From positions 1-64,000 of the forward strand of contig JAFADG010000044.1 of assembly GCA_023425025.1 (NCBI GenBank): a stretch of DNA of 64,000 bases, written 5' to 3'. The notes below the pieces were generated by a model. It saw only the letters and a program-made list of their open reading frames with translations, searched no databases and was not told the DNA's origin. Origin of the DNA: Bacillota bacterium (GTDB lineage Bacteria > Bacillota > Clostridia > Christensenellales > Aristaeellaceae). This document shows, piece after piece, positions 43,373-51,864 of this stretch (positions are counted from its first letter, which is position 1; each line of letters begins with the position of its first letter). The position numbers were made by a program, and so were the translations under genes.

Positions 43373-44432
43373 GCTGCTTCACCTCCCCAAAGGATCTGGG
43401 CATTGTCAGCCTGTCGATCAATGGCGTTGCCACGTTCATGAACAGTATCGCAAAGGAGCAGCCCTCCGGATACGCGGAAAACGTGCGGATCACGAACAGC
43501 ATGATGCCGCAGCCAAGACCCATGATGATCTTGCCGATGTTGGTTATGGGCGATGTGCTGTAATCGGTGGCCATGAAAATTGCGCCCAGGAATACGCTGC
43601 CTGACAGCACCTGATACAGAGCGTTGCTGAACACAAGCCCCCATGCCGCCGCCGCATCGCCGTTCACCGCCGGCGTATAAACCGGCAGCCGCGAGATTTC
43701 CATGACAAGATAGCAGACAAAAACGGAACCGATAAACATGACCGGTATGCGCCAGCCGATTACACGCCGCAAAAGCAGGTAGGCAAAACCAATCAGCAGG
43801 GCAAGCTTGCTTGTTTCCCCCATCACGCCGGGCACCTGGCCGATAAACAGCTGCCAGATCGTGATGCCGGTGGAGGATGCCAGCGAGGCGGCCCCGGACG
43901 CGGCTGCTTTGGCCGTCATCAACGGGGTAGCTTTGGAGACGGCATCCACGGCGTCAGGCACAAGGCCGGTCAGCAGCTGCCCGGGCGCGGGAAACGGATA
44001 GCTGGCCATCAGGGCCATCCAGGAGATGAACAGGATGGCCCTGGCTGCCAAGGCAGGATTCATGAAGTTTTGCCCCAAGCCGCCGAAAATCTGCTTGACC
44101 AGTACGATGGCCAGAATGGAACCGATAGCCGCCAGCCACCAGGGCGCGCTGGCCGGAAGATTGAACGCCAGCAAAAGCCCGGTCACAACGGCGCTCAAAT
44201 CGGACACGGTGACCGCCTGCTTTGCCTTCTTTTGATAATACGCTTCGGCGACAACGGCGCTTAACACGGAAACCACCATCAATATCAGCGAGCGCAGGCC
44301 GAAGAACCATACGGCGGCGATGGCCGCCGGCATCATGGCGATAATGACATCCCCCATGATCCTCTGGGTGCTGATAGAATCGCGCAGATGCGGAGAGGAC
44401 GAAACGGATAAATTCTTGAGCATATGCTTCAT
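43365..44432 (-). CDS. rnfD: Rnf complex membrane subunit RnfD
   Basis: A 355-residue membrane protein with about ten helices (NqrB/RnfD family). The family carries a covalently bound FMN on Thr in a D-x-x-(S/T)-G-A-T motif; here the matching stretch is DAVSKATP (163-170), so Thr169 is kept but Gly is replaced by Lys167. Other family features: GGLGQNFMNPALAARA, VFLGAIFMATDYSTSP, and GxGCGIMLFVIR. ATG 44432 overlaps the rnfC stop (ATGA). Followed directly by rnfE, not rnfG. Confidence 0.95.
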   Translation of the reverse strand: MKHMLKNLSVSSSPHLRDSISTQRIMGDVIIAMMPAAIAAVWFFGLRSLILMVVSVLSAVVAEAYYQKKAKQAVTVSDLSAVVTGLLLAFNLPASAPWWLAAIGSILAIVLVKQIFGGLGQNFMNPALAARAILFISWMALMASYPFPAPGQLLTGLVPDAVDAVSKATPLMTAKAAASGAASLASSTGITIWQLFIGQVPGVMGETSKLALLIGFAYLLLRRVIGWRIPVMFIGSVFVCYLVMEISRLPVYTPAVNGDAAAAWGLVFSNALYQVLSGSVFLGAIFMATDYSTSPITNIGKIIMGLGCGIMLFVIRTFSAYPEGCSFAILFMNVATPLIDRLTMPRSFGEVKQHG

Positions 44433-45775
44433 TCCCCTTTCTTCGCAGCCCGCGAACGCTTTTCGCCAATCATTTTTTTGCTGACACGGAAGCTTTGGAC
44501 CAGGCGGATTTTGGCGGGACAGACATAGGAACAGCAGCCGCACTCGATGCAGTTCATCACGCTAGCCTTTTCGGCGTCGTCATGCCTGTCTGTTCTGGAA
44601 TACTGGTTCAGCAAAAACGGCTGAAGCAGCATCGGGCAGGCCCTGGTGCAACGGCCGCAGCGTATGCAGTTGCTTTCCTCGGGTTCCGTGGCTTCCGCGC
44701 CCAGAGCCAGAATGCCGGAGCAGCTTTTGGTCAGAGGAATGTCCAGCCTGCTGATCGCCTGCCCCATCATCGGCCCGCCGTAAATAAACTTTTTGACTCC
44801 CTTGGTAAAACCGCCGGCGGCCTCAATCAGCGCTTCCACAGGCGTACCGATGCGCACGGAAAAGTTGCCCGGCGTTTGCACCAGGCCGCCCACCGTTGTG
44901 ATGCGGTCCACCACCGGCCGCCCTTCCCGGACAGCCCGCGATACGGCAGCCAATGTGCCCACGTTCATGCAAATGACGCCCACATCCATCGGGAGCCCGC
45001 CAAAGGGAACGACCCTCTTGGTCAGTGCATGGATCAGTTGCTTTTCTCCGCCCTGCGGATAGCGCAAAGGCAGCGGCTTTACGGTAACATCCTTGAAGTC
45101 ACGCGCTTTTTCCCGGATAGCGGCGACTGCGTCCATTTTGTTGTTTTCAATGCCGATCAATACCCTGGAAAGCCCCAGGGCCTTTTTGACGATCATAATG
45201 CCGTCCATGACCACGGAGGCATGCTCCAGCATCAGCCTGTGATCGGCGGACAGGTAGGGCTCGCATTCCGCGCCGTTGACGATCAGCGTATCCAGCTTCT
45301 TGGCGGGCGGCGGCGAAAGCTTGACGGCCGTGGGAAAGGTCGCACCGCCCAGGCCTACGATACCGGCGTTGCGGACGATTTCGGCAAGCTCGCTGCCCGT
45401 CAGGCCGTCCGGATTTTCCGCCGGGACCAATGGCGCCCACTGGTCGCGAAAATCGTTGTCAATGATCACGGCCTGCGCGTTGAGACCATTGGCCATCATG
45501 CACGGCGCCACACCGACGACAGTGCCGGATACGGTCGCATGAACAGGCGCGGAAACAAAGCCCGGAGCTTCACCAATGATCTGGCCGATTCTGACATAGT
45601 CCCCCTGCTTGACAACGCAGCGGCAAGGTATGCCGATGTGCTGCTGCAACGGAATAATGACGCGGGCGGGCGGGGGCACTACCTGGATAGCCTGAATGCC
45701 TGTAACCTTTTTTCCGTTAACGCCTTCGCTTGGATGGATACCGCCGGGGAACAGATGAGCGTCTGGCACGGACAA
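44429..45775 (-). CDS. rnfC: Rnf complex subunit RnfC (NADH-binding, two [4Fe-4S])
   Basis: A 448-residue peripheral subunit that exchanges electrons with NAD(H). N-terminal FPGGIHPSEG, the barrel-sandwich region, NADH/FMN-site stretch GLGGATFPTAVKL with GAECEPYLSAD, and two ferredoxin motifs CIRCGRCTRACP and CIECGCCSYVCP near the C-terminus. No long C-terminal repeat as in proteobacterial RnfC. Start uncertain: TTG 45775 (GGGAGGA 4 bases upstream) or GTG 45769 (spacing 10). First gene of rnfCDEAB. Confidence 0.94.
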   Translation of the reverse strand: MSVPDAHLFPGGIHPSEGVNGKKVTGIQAIQVVPPPARVIIPLQQHIGIPCRCVVKQGDYVRIGQIIGEAPGFVSAPVHATVSGTVVGVAPCMMANGLNAQAVIIDNDFRDQWAPLVPAENPDGLTGSELAEIVRNAGIVGLGGATFPTAVKLSPPPAKKLDTLIVNGAECEPYLSADHRLMLEHASVVMDGIMIVKKALGLSRVLIGIENNKMDAVAAIREKARDFKDVTVKPLPLRYPQGGEKQLIHALTKRVVPFGGLPMDVGVICMNVGTLAAVSRAVREGRPVVDRITTVGGLVQTPGNFSVRIGTPVEALIEAAGGFTKGVKKFIYGGPMMGQAISRLDIPLTKSCSGILALGAEATEPEESNCIRCGRCTRACPMLLQPFLLNQYSRTDRHDDAEKASVMNCIECGCCSYVCPAKIRLVQSFRVSKKMIGEKRSRAAKKGE

Positions 45776-45857
45776 GAGTCCTCCCTTCACCAGCAAAAAA
45801 AAAGCCGATTTTTGGGTCATTTTAGCCCTTTGTGGTTGAATTTTTCCCACATCCTAT

Positions 45858-45866
45858 ATTATATCA
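45858..45866 (-). promoter_or_regulatory. Extended -10 promoter before rnfC
   Basis: TGATATAAT read on the - strand, 25-33 bases after the recN stop; no convincing -35. It would give an rnf transcript with a leader of about 75 bases. Read-through from recN is also possible as no terminator lies between. Confidence 0.45.
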
Positions 45867-45890
45867 TACTTTGTATTACAAATAAATTCG

Positions 45891-47609
45891 TTACACTAGT
45901 TTATTTTCTGTCATTTTCGCCTTTGTTTCCAGGGCAGCCTTGAGCATATTCCGCGCATGCAAAAGGCCCGAATCATTCTCTGTGCCCGACCCGCCTACCA
46001 TGCGCGCAAGCTCCTGCTCGCGCATGCCGCTGTCCATCTGCGTTACATTCGTATAGGTCCTGTCATCCTGTACGCCTTTTTCCACAAGGAAATGATAATC
46101 CGCCATAGCGGCAATCTGCGGCAGGTGCGTGACGCACAATACCTGCCGGTATGCGGATATTCCGGCCATCTTTTCGGCCACCACCTGGGCGATCCGGCCG
46201 CTGATGCCCGTATCGATCTCATCAAAAATCATGGTGGATACGAGGCCTTTTTGAGCGGCGATGGATTTGATGGCCAGCATCAACCTGGACAATTCGCCGC
46301 CGGAGGCGATTTTGGAAAGCGGCTTCAAGGGCTCGCCGGGATTTGGCGAGATCAGGAAGGCCACCTGATCTTCCGGCACATTCCCGGTTGAGGCGGCGGA
46401 CTGGAATTGTACGGCGAACTGTGTCTTGCCCATGCCCAATTCCGAAAGCTGCGCCACCATCTCCTTTTCAAACCAGGCTGCCAGTGCCTGGCGGGATGCG
46501 GTCAGCAAGCCCGCTTCCCGGATATACGCCTGCAAAAGCTTCTTTTGCTTGTCACGAAGCGCATCCAGCGATTCGTCCATATGCTGGAAGGCATTATACT
46601 CCTGTGTGATTTTCTCCAGGTAGGCGATCATATCTTCCACGGTTGGCCCATACTTGCGCTCAAGGCGGCGTATCAAATCCAGCCGTGCTTCCATCTGCTC
46701 GTTTTTCTCGGGGTCGAACTCGGCGCTTTCGGACAGCGCCCTCAGCTGCAGGCCGCTATCCTCCAGCTCAAAATACAAATCCTTCAGCTTGTCCCGCAGC
46801 GATTCGTATTCCATATCCAGGGCGCTGATGCCATCCAGTGAGGAGACGGCCTCTTTTACAAGCGCCGTGGCGCTTAGCTGCTTGTTCGCGCCGGCATATA
46901 CGTTTTCATAGGCCCGGTGCAGGGCTGCGGAAATTTTAACGCTGTGGCGCAGGCGCTCCAGCTCGCGCTTTAGGGTTTCCTCTTCCCCCGCCTTCAGCTT
47001 TGCGGACTTCAATTCCTGCAATTGAAAGCGCAGCATATCCATCCGCTGCTCCCGCTGGCTGTTTTCCCGCGTCAGACGGCCAAGTTCCCGCTCCGCCGCC
47101 CGGTAGGCGCTCAGCGCATTAGACGCCGATTCCATGCACCGCCGGTGGTTTTCATCGCCGAAGCTGTCCAGGAACAGCAGATGCTTCTGGTCGTCCATCA
47201 GGAACTGGTGCTCGTGCTGGCCGTGGACATCCACCAGCGTGGCAGTGATATCCCGCAGCGCATTCAGGGGCATGATGACGCCCATCACACGGCAAATGTT
47301 CCTGCCGGAAACAGATATTTCCCGGGAAATAGAAAGGATGCCGCCTTCCACCTCCATTTCCTGGCGGGCAAGCAGGTCGAGCACTTTTTGATTTTCAGCG
47401 ATGTCAAAAAGCGCCTCCACATAGGCCTTGTCGCAGCCGGTGCGGATCAGCTCCCGGTCGGCGCGGCCGCCCAGCACCAGGTTGACGGCATCCACAACAA
47501 TGGATTTTCCGGCCCCCGTTTCACCGGTCAGCACGTGAAATCCTTCATGTAAAGATATGGTCAGTTCTTCAATCAAGGCAACATTTCGAATGGTCAATGA
47601 AAGAAGCAT
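45891..47609 (-). CDS. recN: DNA repair protein RecN
   Basis: A 572-residue SMC-like repair ATPase. Walker A GETGAGKS (about 29-36), a long coiled coil (about 150-360), signature region ASGGELSRLMLA and Walker B MIFDEIDTGISG. Acts at double-strand breaks. Last gene of the dxs-tlyA-nadK-argR-recN order conserved in Firmicutes; spoIVB and spo0A, which often follow, are replaced by rnf here. CGGAGGAG before ATG 47609. Confidence 0.97.
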   Translation of the reverse strand: MLLSLTIRNVALIEELTISLHEGFHVLTGETGAGKSIVVDAVNLVLGGRADRELIRTGCDKAYVEALFDIAENQKVLDLLARQEMEVEGGILSISREISVSGRNICRVMGVIMPLNALRDITATLVDVHGQHEHQFLMDDQKHLLFLDSFGDENHRRCMESASNALSAYRAAERELGRLTRENSQREQRMDMLRFQLQELKSAKLKAGEEETLKRELERLRHSVKISAALHRAYENVYAGANKQLSATALVKEAVSSLDGISALDMEYESLRDKLKDLYFELEDSGLQLRALSESAEFDPEKNEQMEARLDLIRRLERKYGPTVEDMIAYLEKITQEYNAFQHMDESLDALRDKQKKLLQAYIREAGLLTASRQALAAWFEKEMVAQLSELGMGKTQFAVQFQSAASTGNVPEDQVAFLISPNPGEPLKPLSKIASGGELSRLMLAIKSIAAQKGLVSTMIFDEIDTGISGRIAQVVAEKMAGISAYRQVLCVTHLPQIAAMADYHFLVEKGVQDDRTYTNVTQMDSGMREQELARMVGGSGTENDSGLLHARNMLKAALETKAKMTENKLV

Positions 47610-47631
47610 TCGGCTCTCCTCCGGGGAACAA

Positions 47632-47660
47632 CAAAAAATGCGCGGATGATTCCGCGCATG
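47632..47660 (-). terminator. Terminator between argR and recN
   Basis: ATGCGCGG (47638-47645) pairs perfectly with CCGCGCAT (47652-47659); the - strand then reads six T. It would reduce recN expression relative to argR. Confidence 0.85.
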
Positions 47661-47671
47661 TATTTCTGCTT

Positions 47672-48121
47672 TCAGCGCATCATTTCCTGCATGCGCTTTA
47701 AAACTGTCTCAACTTCTTCATGGTTTCTGATCACAACAAAGATGGTATTATCGCCGGCCAGCGTGCCCAGAATCTCCTGCCAGTGCAGGTTGTCGACCGC
47801 CTCGGCCGCCACATTGGCGCTGCCGGACAACGTTTTGATCACGATCATGTTACCGGAATGGGCCATGCTCAACACAGATTCCGCGAACATGCGGATGAAC
47901 CTGTCGGAAAGCCCATGCTCCGCCTTGTCGGCAGTGGCATACTTGTATGCGCCGTTGGTGGACAGGACCTTTAAAAGCCGAAGCTCCTTGATATCCCGGG
48001 AAACAGTGGCCTGTGTTACCACAATGCCCTGCTTTTTCAGTTCCTCCGCCAGTTCCTCCTGGGTCTCAATGTCCTTTTTCCCGATGATATCCAAAATGGC
48101 TACCTGTCGCACGGTCTTCAT
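47672..48121 (-). CDS. argR: Arginine repressor ArgR/AhrC
   Basis: A 149-residue hexameric regulator. N-terminal winged helix (IVVTQATVSRDIKELRLLKV) and C-terminal arginine-binding domain with SGSANVAAEAVD and GDNTIFVV. It represses arginine synthesis and, in Bacillus, activates catabolism. No arginine genes are in the window. Normal length. It starts 32 bases after nadK; a terminator follows. Confidence 0.95.
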   Translation of the reverse strand: MKTVRQVAILDIIGKKDIETQEELAEELKKQGIVVTQATVSRDIKELRLLKVLSTNGAYKYATADKAEHGLSDRFIRMFAESVLSMAHSGNMIVIKTLSGSANVAAEAVDNLHWQEILGTLAGDNTIFVVIRNHEEVETVLKRMQEMMR

Positions 48122-48152
48122 GACGCTTCCTCCTTGGCATTTACGCGCTTTT

Positions 48153-49001
48153 CTATCGGCTCCATTCGGTGAGCTTTTCCCTGACGAGGGTAAAAAAGTG
48201 AGGCTTTTTCAGCCGGATCAGCTTTCCGGTCTGTTTGGCGCAGGCCACATATACCGTATCGCCGCCGGAAAGCGGCACCGTGGTTTGGCCGTCGATGGAA
48301 AGATAAATGCCCGGTATGTCCTCGCTGTCCAACTCCAGCCGCACGGTTTCTTCTGTTGAAACAACGACCGGCCTGTGGTGAAGCGTGTGCGGGCAGATGG
48401 GCGATACCACCATGCATTTCACATCCGGGCTGATGACAGGCCCGCCAGCCGAAAGCGAATAGCCCGTGGACCCGGTTGGGCTGGCCACGATCACGCCGTC
48501 GGCCACATAACGGCCGATCAGGTCGTTGGAAATAAAGGCGTTGATGGCAATCAGCCGGGAACCTCGGTTCACCACCGCGTCATTCAAGCACAGCATGCCC
48601 GGCCCCTGATTGACATGGACGGACAGAAGCATCCTTTCTTCTATAAAGAAAGCGCCGTCGAACAGCCTTTGCACGGATTCTTCCAATTGCGCGGGCTCGA
48701 TTTCGGTAAGAAACCCTACCCTGCCCATATTGACGCCCAGAATCGGCACATCCGCCTTCATGGCATACTGCATCGCCCGAAGCAGCGTGCCATCGCCGCC
48801 CAGCGACACCACCGCATCGCAATCCTGCATATCCGCGGCAGGATCAATCGTCGGAAGCTGCATATGCAGGGCAGTATTCATGCAGGTTTCTACGCATACA
48901 GATATGCCGGCGTTCTGAAAAACGCCTACAGTCCGCTCCACAACGCCGGAATCAAGCGGTTTGGATGGATGCATTGCCAGGAGGACCTTTTTCAATCGCA
49001 T
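48153..49001 (-). CDS. nadK: NAD kinase
   Basis: A 282-residue ATP-dependent (or polyphosphate-dependent) kinase making NADP. GGDGTLLRA (the GGDG motif, about 68-76), NMGRVGFLTE and SPTGSTGYSLSAGGP are the family motifs. A promoter lies just upstream in the short gap after tlyA, so nadK-argR can be read independently. ATG 49001; TTG 48992 is an alternative. Confidence 0.96.
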   Translation of the reverse strand: MRLKKVLLAMHPSKPLDSGVVERTVGVFQNAGISVCVETCMNTALHMQLPTIDPAADMQDCDAVVSLGGDGTLLRAMQYAMKADVPILGVNMGRVGFLTEIEPAQLEESVQRLFDGAFFIEERMLLSVHVNQGPGMLCLNDAVVNRGSRLIAINAFISNDLIGRYVADGVIVASPTGSTGYSLSAGGPVISPDVKCMVVSPICPHTLHHRPVVVSTEETVRLELDSEDIPGIYLSIDGQTTVPLSGGDTVYVACAKQTGKLIRLKKPHFFTLVREKLTEWSR

Positions 49002-49027
49002 GCATATCCCCTATCCTTGGATAGCTC

Positions 49028-49056
49028 AGTATAGCATAATGTGCATAATCATGCAA
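49028..49056 (-). promoter_or_regulatory. Promoter of nadK-argR with three direct repeats in the spacer region
   Basis: On the - strand TTGCAT (49051-49056), 17 bases, TATACT (49028-49033). On the + strand the heptamer GCATAAT occurs at 49034-49040, 49043-49049 and 49058-49064, overlapping the -35 and spacer. These could form an operator, for instance for ArgR autoregulation, but they do not match the ArgR box well. Confidence 0.6.
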
Positions 49057-49065
49057 TGCATAATT

Positions 49066-49878
49066 TCATTTTTTCAGCACAAAATGCGCTTCTTCCACGA
49101 CCGTCTTGATAAACTCCTTGCTTATTGCTGCAGAATCAACTGAAATGGGCACGATATATGCCAAAAACTCAATATTCCCTTCCGGGCCGGTAATCGGCGA
49201 AAAGGTCAAATCCTTCACCTGATACGAAAAACCGGGGCAGAAATCCACGATTTCTTCCAGCACGGCCTGATGGGTAAGCGGATCCCGCACCACACCTTTT
49301 TTGCCGACCCGTTCCCGGCCCGCCTCAAACTGCGGCTTGATCAGCGTATAAAAGCGGCCGTTTTCCCCCATGAGCGAAGCCGCCACAGGCAGAATCAGGC
49401 GGATGGAGATAAAGGAAACATCCATTACCGTCAAAGAGGGCCGTTGTGCAAAATGCTCCGGGGTCAGATACCGGGCGTTGGTGCGCTCCATCACGGTGAC
49501 CTGCGGGTGGTTCCGCAGTTCCCAATCCAGTTGGCCGTAGCCCACATCGATTGCGTATACATGCGCCGCGCCGCGCTTTAGCAGCACGTCTGTAAAACCG
49601 CCGGTGGCCGCGCCGATATCCATGGCGACGGCGTTTTTTACATCGGCGCCGAAAGCATCCAGGGCCTTTTCCAGCTTCAAGCCGCCGCGGCTGACAAAAG
49701 GCTGGGCGCTGCCGCGCACGGACAAATCCTCCCCCTCGGCTACTGTATCGGAGGGCTTCATGATTTTTTTCAGGCCCGCAAACACAAGGCCGGCCATGAT
49801 CTGCGCCTGCGCCTTTTCACGGCTATCGGCCAGGCCGCGCTTTACCAGCGCGACATCCGCACGTTCCTTTGTACTCAT
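49066..49878 (-). CDS. tlyA: TlyA-family rRNA 2'-O-methyltransferase
   Basis: A 270-residue protein with an N-terminal S4 RNA-binding domain (RADVALVKRGLADSREKAQ) and an FtsJ-like methyltransferase domain (AMDIGAATGGFTDVLLKRG, LTVMDVSFIS). Mycobacterial TlyA methylates 16S and 23S rRNA; older annotations call it hemolysin A. ATG 49878 overlaps the dxs stop (ATGA), so the two are coupled. Confidence 0.93.
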   Translation of the reverse strand: MSTKERADVALVKRGLADSREKAQAQIMAGLVFAGLKKIMKPSDTVAEGEDLSVRGSAQPFVSRGGLKLEKALDAFGADVKNAVAMDIGAATGGFTDVLLKRGAAHVYAIDVGYGQLDWELRNHPQVTVMERTNARYLTPEHFAQRPSLTVMDVSFISIRLILPVAASLMGENGRFYTLIKPQFEAGRERVGKKGVVRDPLTHQAVLEEIVDFCPGFSYQVKDLTFSPITGPEGNIEFLAYIVPISVDSAAISKEFIKTVVEEAHFVLKK

Positions 49879-51749
49879 AGCGCCGCCTTTGTGCGCACTG
49901 CCTGCGAAGCTTTGATTTGGGCCGCAATCTGTGACGGTGTAAGGCCGATGGATGCCAGCAGATCCTCCCGGCTCCCATGGTGAATGATTTGGTCCGGAAT
50001 CCCGAACATGAAAGCCGGCGGCGGCATGTGCGAAGTGATGCAGTATTCCGCCACGGCACTGCCAAAGCCGCAGGACAGCGCGTGCTCTTCCAGCGTGATC
50101 ATCGGTACGGCCTGCAGGGATTTGAGCATACCTTCATCCAGCGGCTTGATGGACGACGCGTTGATTATCATAGCGCCGATGCCGGCTGCGGAAAGCAGCT
50201 TTGCCGTCTCCAATGCCACAGGCACCATGGAGCCGACAGCCAGCAGAGCGCAATCCCCGCCTTGCCGCAAGACTTCCCAACGGCCCGGAACAAAGCCATT
50301 CACAGGGAAATCGGCCATCAAAACGGATTTGCGGGGATACCGGATGGCGCAGGGGCCGGCTGCCGAGTGTGTCCACACCATCATGCTGCGCAACTCCTGC
50401 TCATCCCTTGGGGCAAGCACCGTCATATTGGGCATATGCCGCAAATAGGCGATATCATAAATGCCGTGGTGGGTCGCGCCGTCATCCCCCGCCAGGCCTG
50501 CGCGGTCCAAAAGAAAGCAGACGGGCAGATTCTGCAGGCAAACATCATGCAGCACTTGGTCGTACCCGCGCTGCAAAAAGGTGGCGTACACCGCAAAATA
50601 AGGCCGCAGGCCGCCGGAAGCAAGCCCGGCCGCCAACGTCACGGCATGCTGTTCGGCAATGCCCACATCCAGCATTCTGCCGGGAAACGCGCCGGCAAAC
50701 AAATGCAATCCGGTGCCGCCCGGCATGGCGGCGGTGATGGCGATGGTTTTTTCCTCCTGCGAGGCAAACCTGATCAGCTCCTGGGCGGCAATCTCCCCGT
50801 TGGAAGGCCGGGAGGGCTGCTTGCGCACATCGCCGCTGTCCAGGAAAAAAGGCGGCGTGCCGTGAAATGCTTCGGGCTTCTGTTCCGCCTGATGATAGCC
50901 GTGGCCCTTGCGGGTGATGCAATGAATCAACACGGGCTCATCAAACTCTTTCGCCCTGGCGATGGTGTACTCCAGGCTTTGCAGGTTATGGCCGTCGATG
51001 GGGCCCAGGTAATGGAAGCCCAACGCGGCAAAGAATCCTTCATCCACCACCAGGCCCTTTAAGGAATTTTTCAAGATGGTAAGAAAGCGGTGAATCTTGG
51101 GGCCCGCGACAGGCAGCCGCTTCAGGCCTCTTTCCACGGCCCTTTTCGCCTTGTTCCAGCCGCGGCTGGCACGCAGGTTCGTCAAATGCGTGGCCAAAGC
51201 GCCGACGTTCCGGGCGATGGACATTTCGTTGTCGTTCAAAATAACGATAAGCTTCGTTTTGCTGTTGCCGGCGTCATTCATCGCCTCGTAGCACAGCCCG
51301 CCGGTCAGCGCGCCGTCGCCTACGATGGCCACCACATGATGCTTTTGGCCCTGCATATCCCTGGCTCTGGCGTACCCCAGGGCCGCGGAGATGGCGGTGG
51401 AGGCGTGGCCTGTCTCGAAGCAGTCGTATACGCTTTCCTCCCGTTTGGGAAAGCCGCTCAGACCCCCAAACTGGCGCAGGGTGGAAAACGCGCTGTAACG
51501 GCCGGTGAGCAGCTTGTGCACGTAGCACTGATGGCCAACGTCAAAAAGAATCTTATCCTGCGGGGCGTTGAACATTCTGTGCACCGCCAGGGTCAATTCC
51601 ACCACGCCAAGGTTTGAGGCCAGGTGGCCCCCGTTTCTGGCCACCGTCAATACAATTTCCCGGCGAATCTCTTCCGCAAGCTGATGCAGCTCTTCATGGC
51701 CGCACAGCTTGATATCGGCCGGCGTCTTTATTTGCGAAAGATGTACCAT
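49875..51749 (-). CDS. dxs: 1-deoxy-D-xylulose-5-phosphate synthase
   Basis: A 624-residue thiamine-diphosphate enzyme, first step of the MEP isoprenoid pathway. ThDP motif GDGALTGGLCYEAMNDAG ... NDN, catalytic His in VGHQCYVHKLLTGR, the transketolase C half with GIAEQHAVTLAAG. Normal length. ACAAGGAG precedes ATG 51749. It starts the dxs-tlyA operon; xseA, xseB and ispA, often upstream in Firmicutes, are absent. Confidence 0.97.
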   Translation of the reverse strand: MVHLSQIKTPADIKLCGHEELHQLAEEIRREIVLTVARNGGHLASNLGVVELTLAVHRMFNAPQDKILFDVGHQCYVHKLLTGRYSAFSTLRQFGGLSGFPKREESVYDCFETGHASTAISAALGYARARDMQGQKHHVVAIVGDGALTGGLCYEAMNDAGNSKTKLIVILNDNEMSIARNVGALATHLTNLRASRGWNKAKRAVERGLKRLPVAGPKIHRFLTILKNSLKGLVVDEGFFAALGFHYLGPIDGHNLQSLEYTIARAKEFDEPVLIHCITRKGHGYHQAEQKPEAFHGTPPFFLDSGDVRKQPSRPSNGEIAAQELIRFASQEEKTIAITAAMPGGTGLHLFAGAFPGRMLDVGIAEQHAVTLAAGLASGGLRPYFAVYATFLQRGYDQVLHDVCLQNLPVCFLLDRAGLAGDDGATHHGIYDIAYLRHMPNMTVLAPRDEQELRSMMVWTHSAAGPCAIRYPRKSVLMADFPVNGFVPGRWEVLRQGGDCALLAVGSMVPVALETAKLLSAAGIGAMIINASSIKPLDEGMLKSLQAVPMITLEEHALSCGFGSAVAEYCITSHMPPPAFMFGIPDQIIHHGSREDLLASIGLTPSQIAAQIKASQAVRTKAAL

Positions 51750-51787
51750 AGTACTCCTTGTTTTACTTTTACCTGAATCACAAATTC

Positions 51788-51816
51788 AGTATAGCATATT
51801 CTCCCAGCAGGCGCAA
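51788..51816 (-). promoter_or_regulatory. Promoter of dxs
   Basis: On the - strand TTGCGC (51811-51816), 17 bases, TATACT (51788-51793) with TGC before it (extended -10). Confidence 0.75.
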
Positions 51817-51821
51817 ACGCG

Positions 51822-51855
51822 CAAAAAAGCCGGCCAGGCAATGTCCAGCCGGCGT
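51822..51855 (-). terminator. Terminator after the small membrane-protein gene
   Basis: GCCGGC (51829-51834) pairs with GCCGGC (51848-51853) (stem AGCCGGC/GCCGGCT with the flanking base); six T follow on the - strand. It closes the murF-ddl operon and separates it from dxs. Confidence 0.85.
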
Positions 51856-51864
51856 AATCGCCGC

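Noticed and set aside
44495..45943. 482-codon frame on + opposite rnfC
   Set aside because: Shadow of rnfC; composition is unprotein-like and no ribosome binding site or family match is visible.
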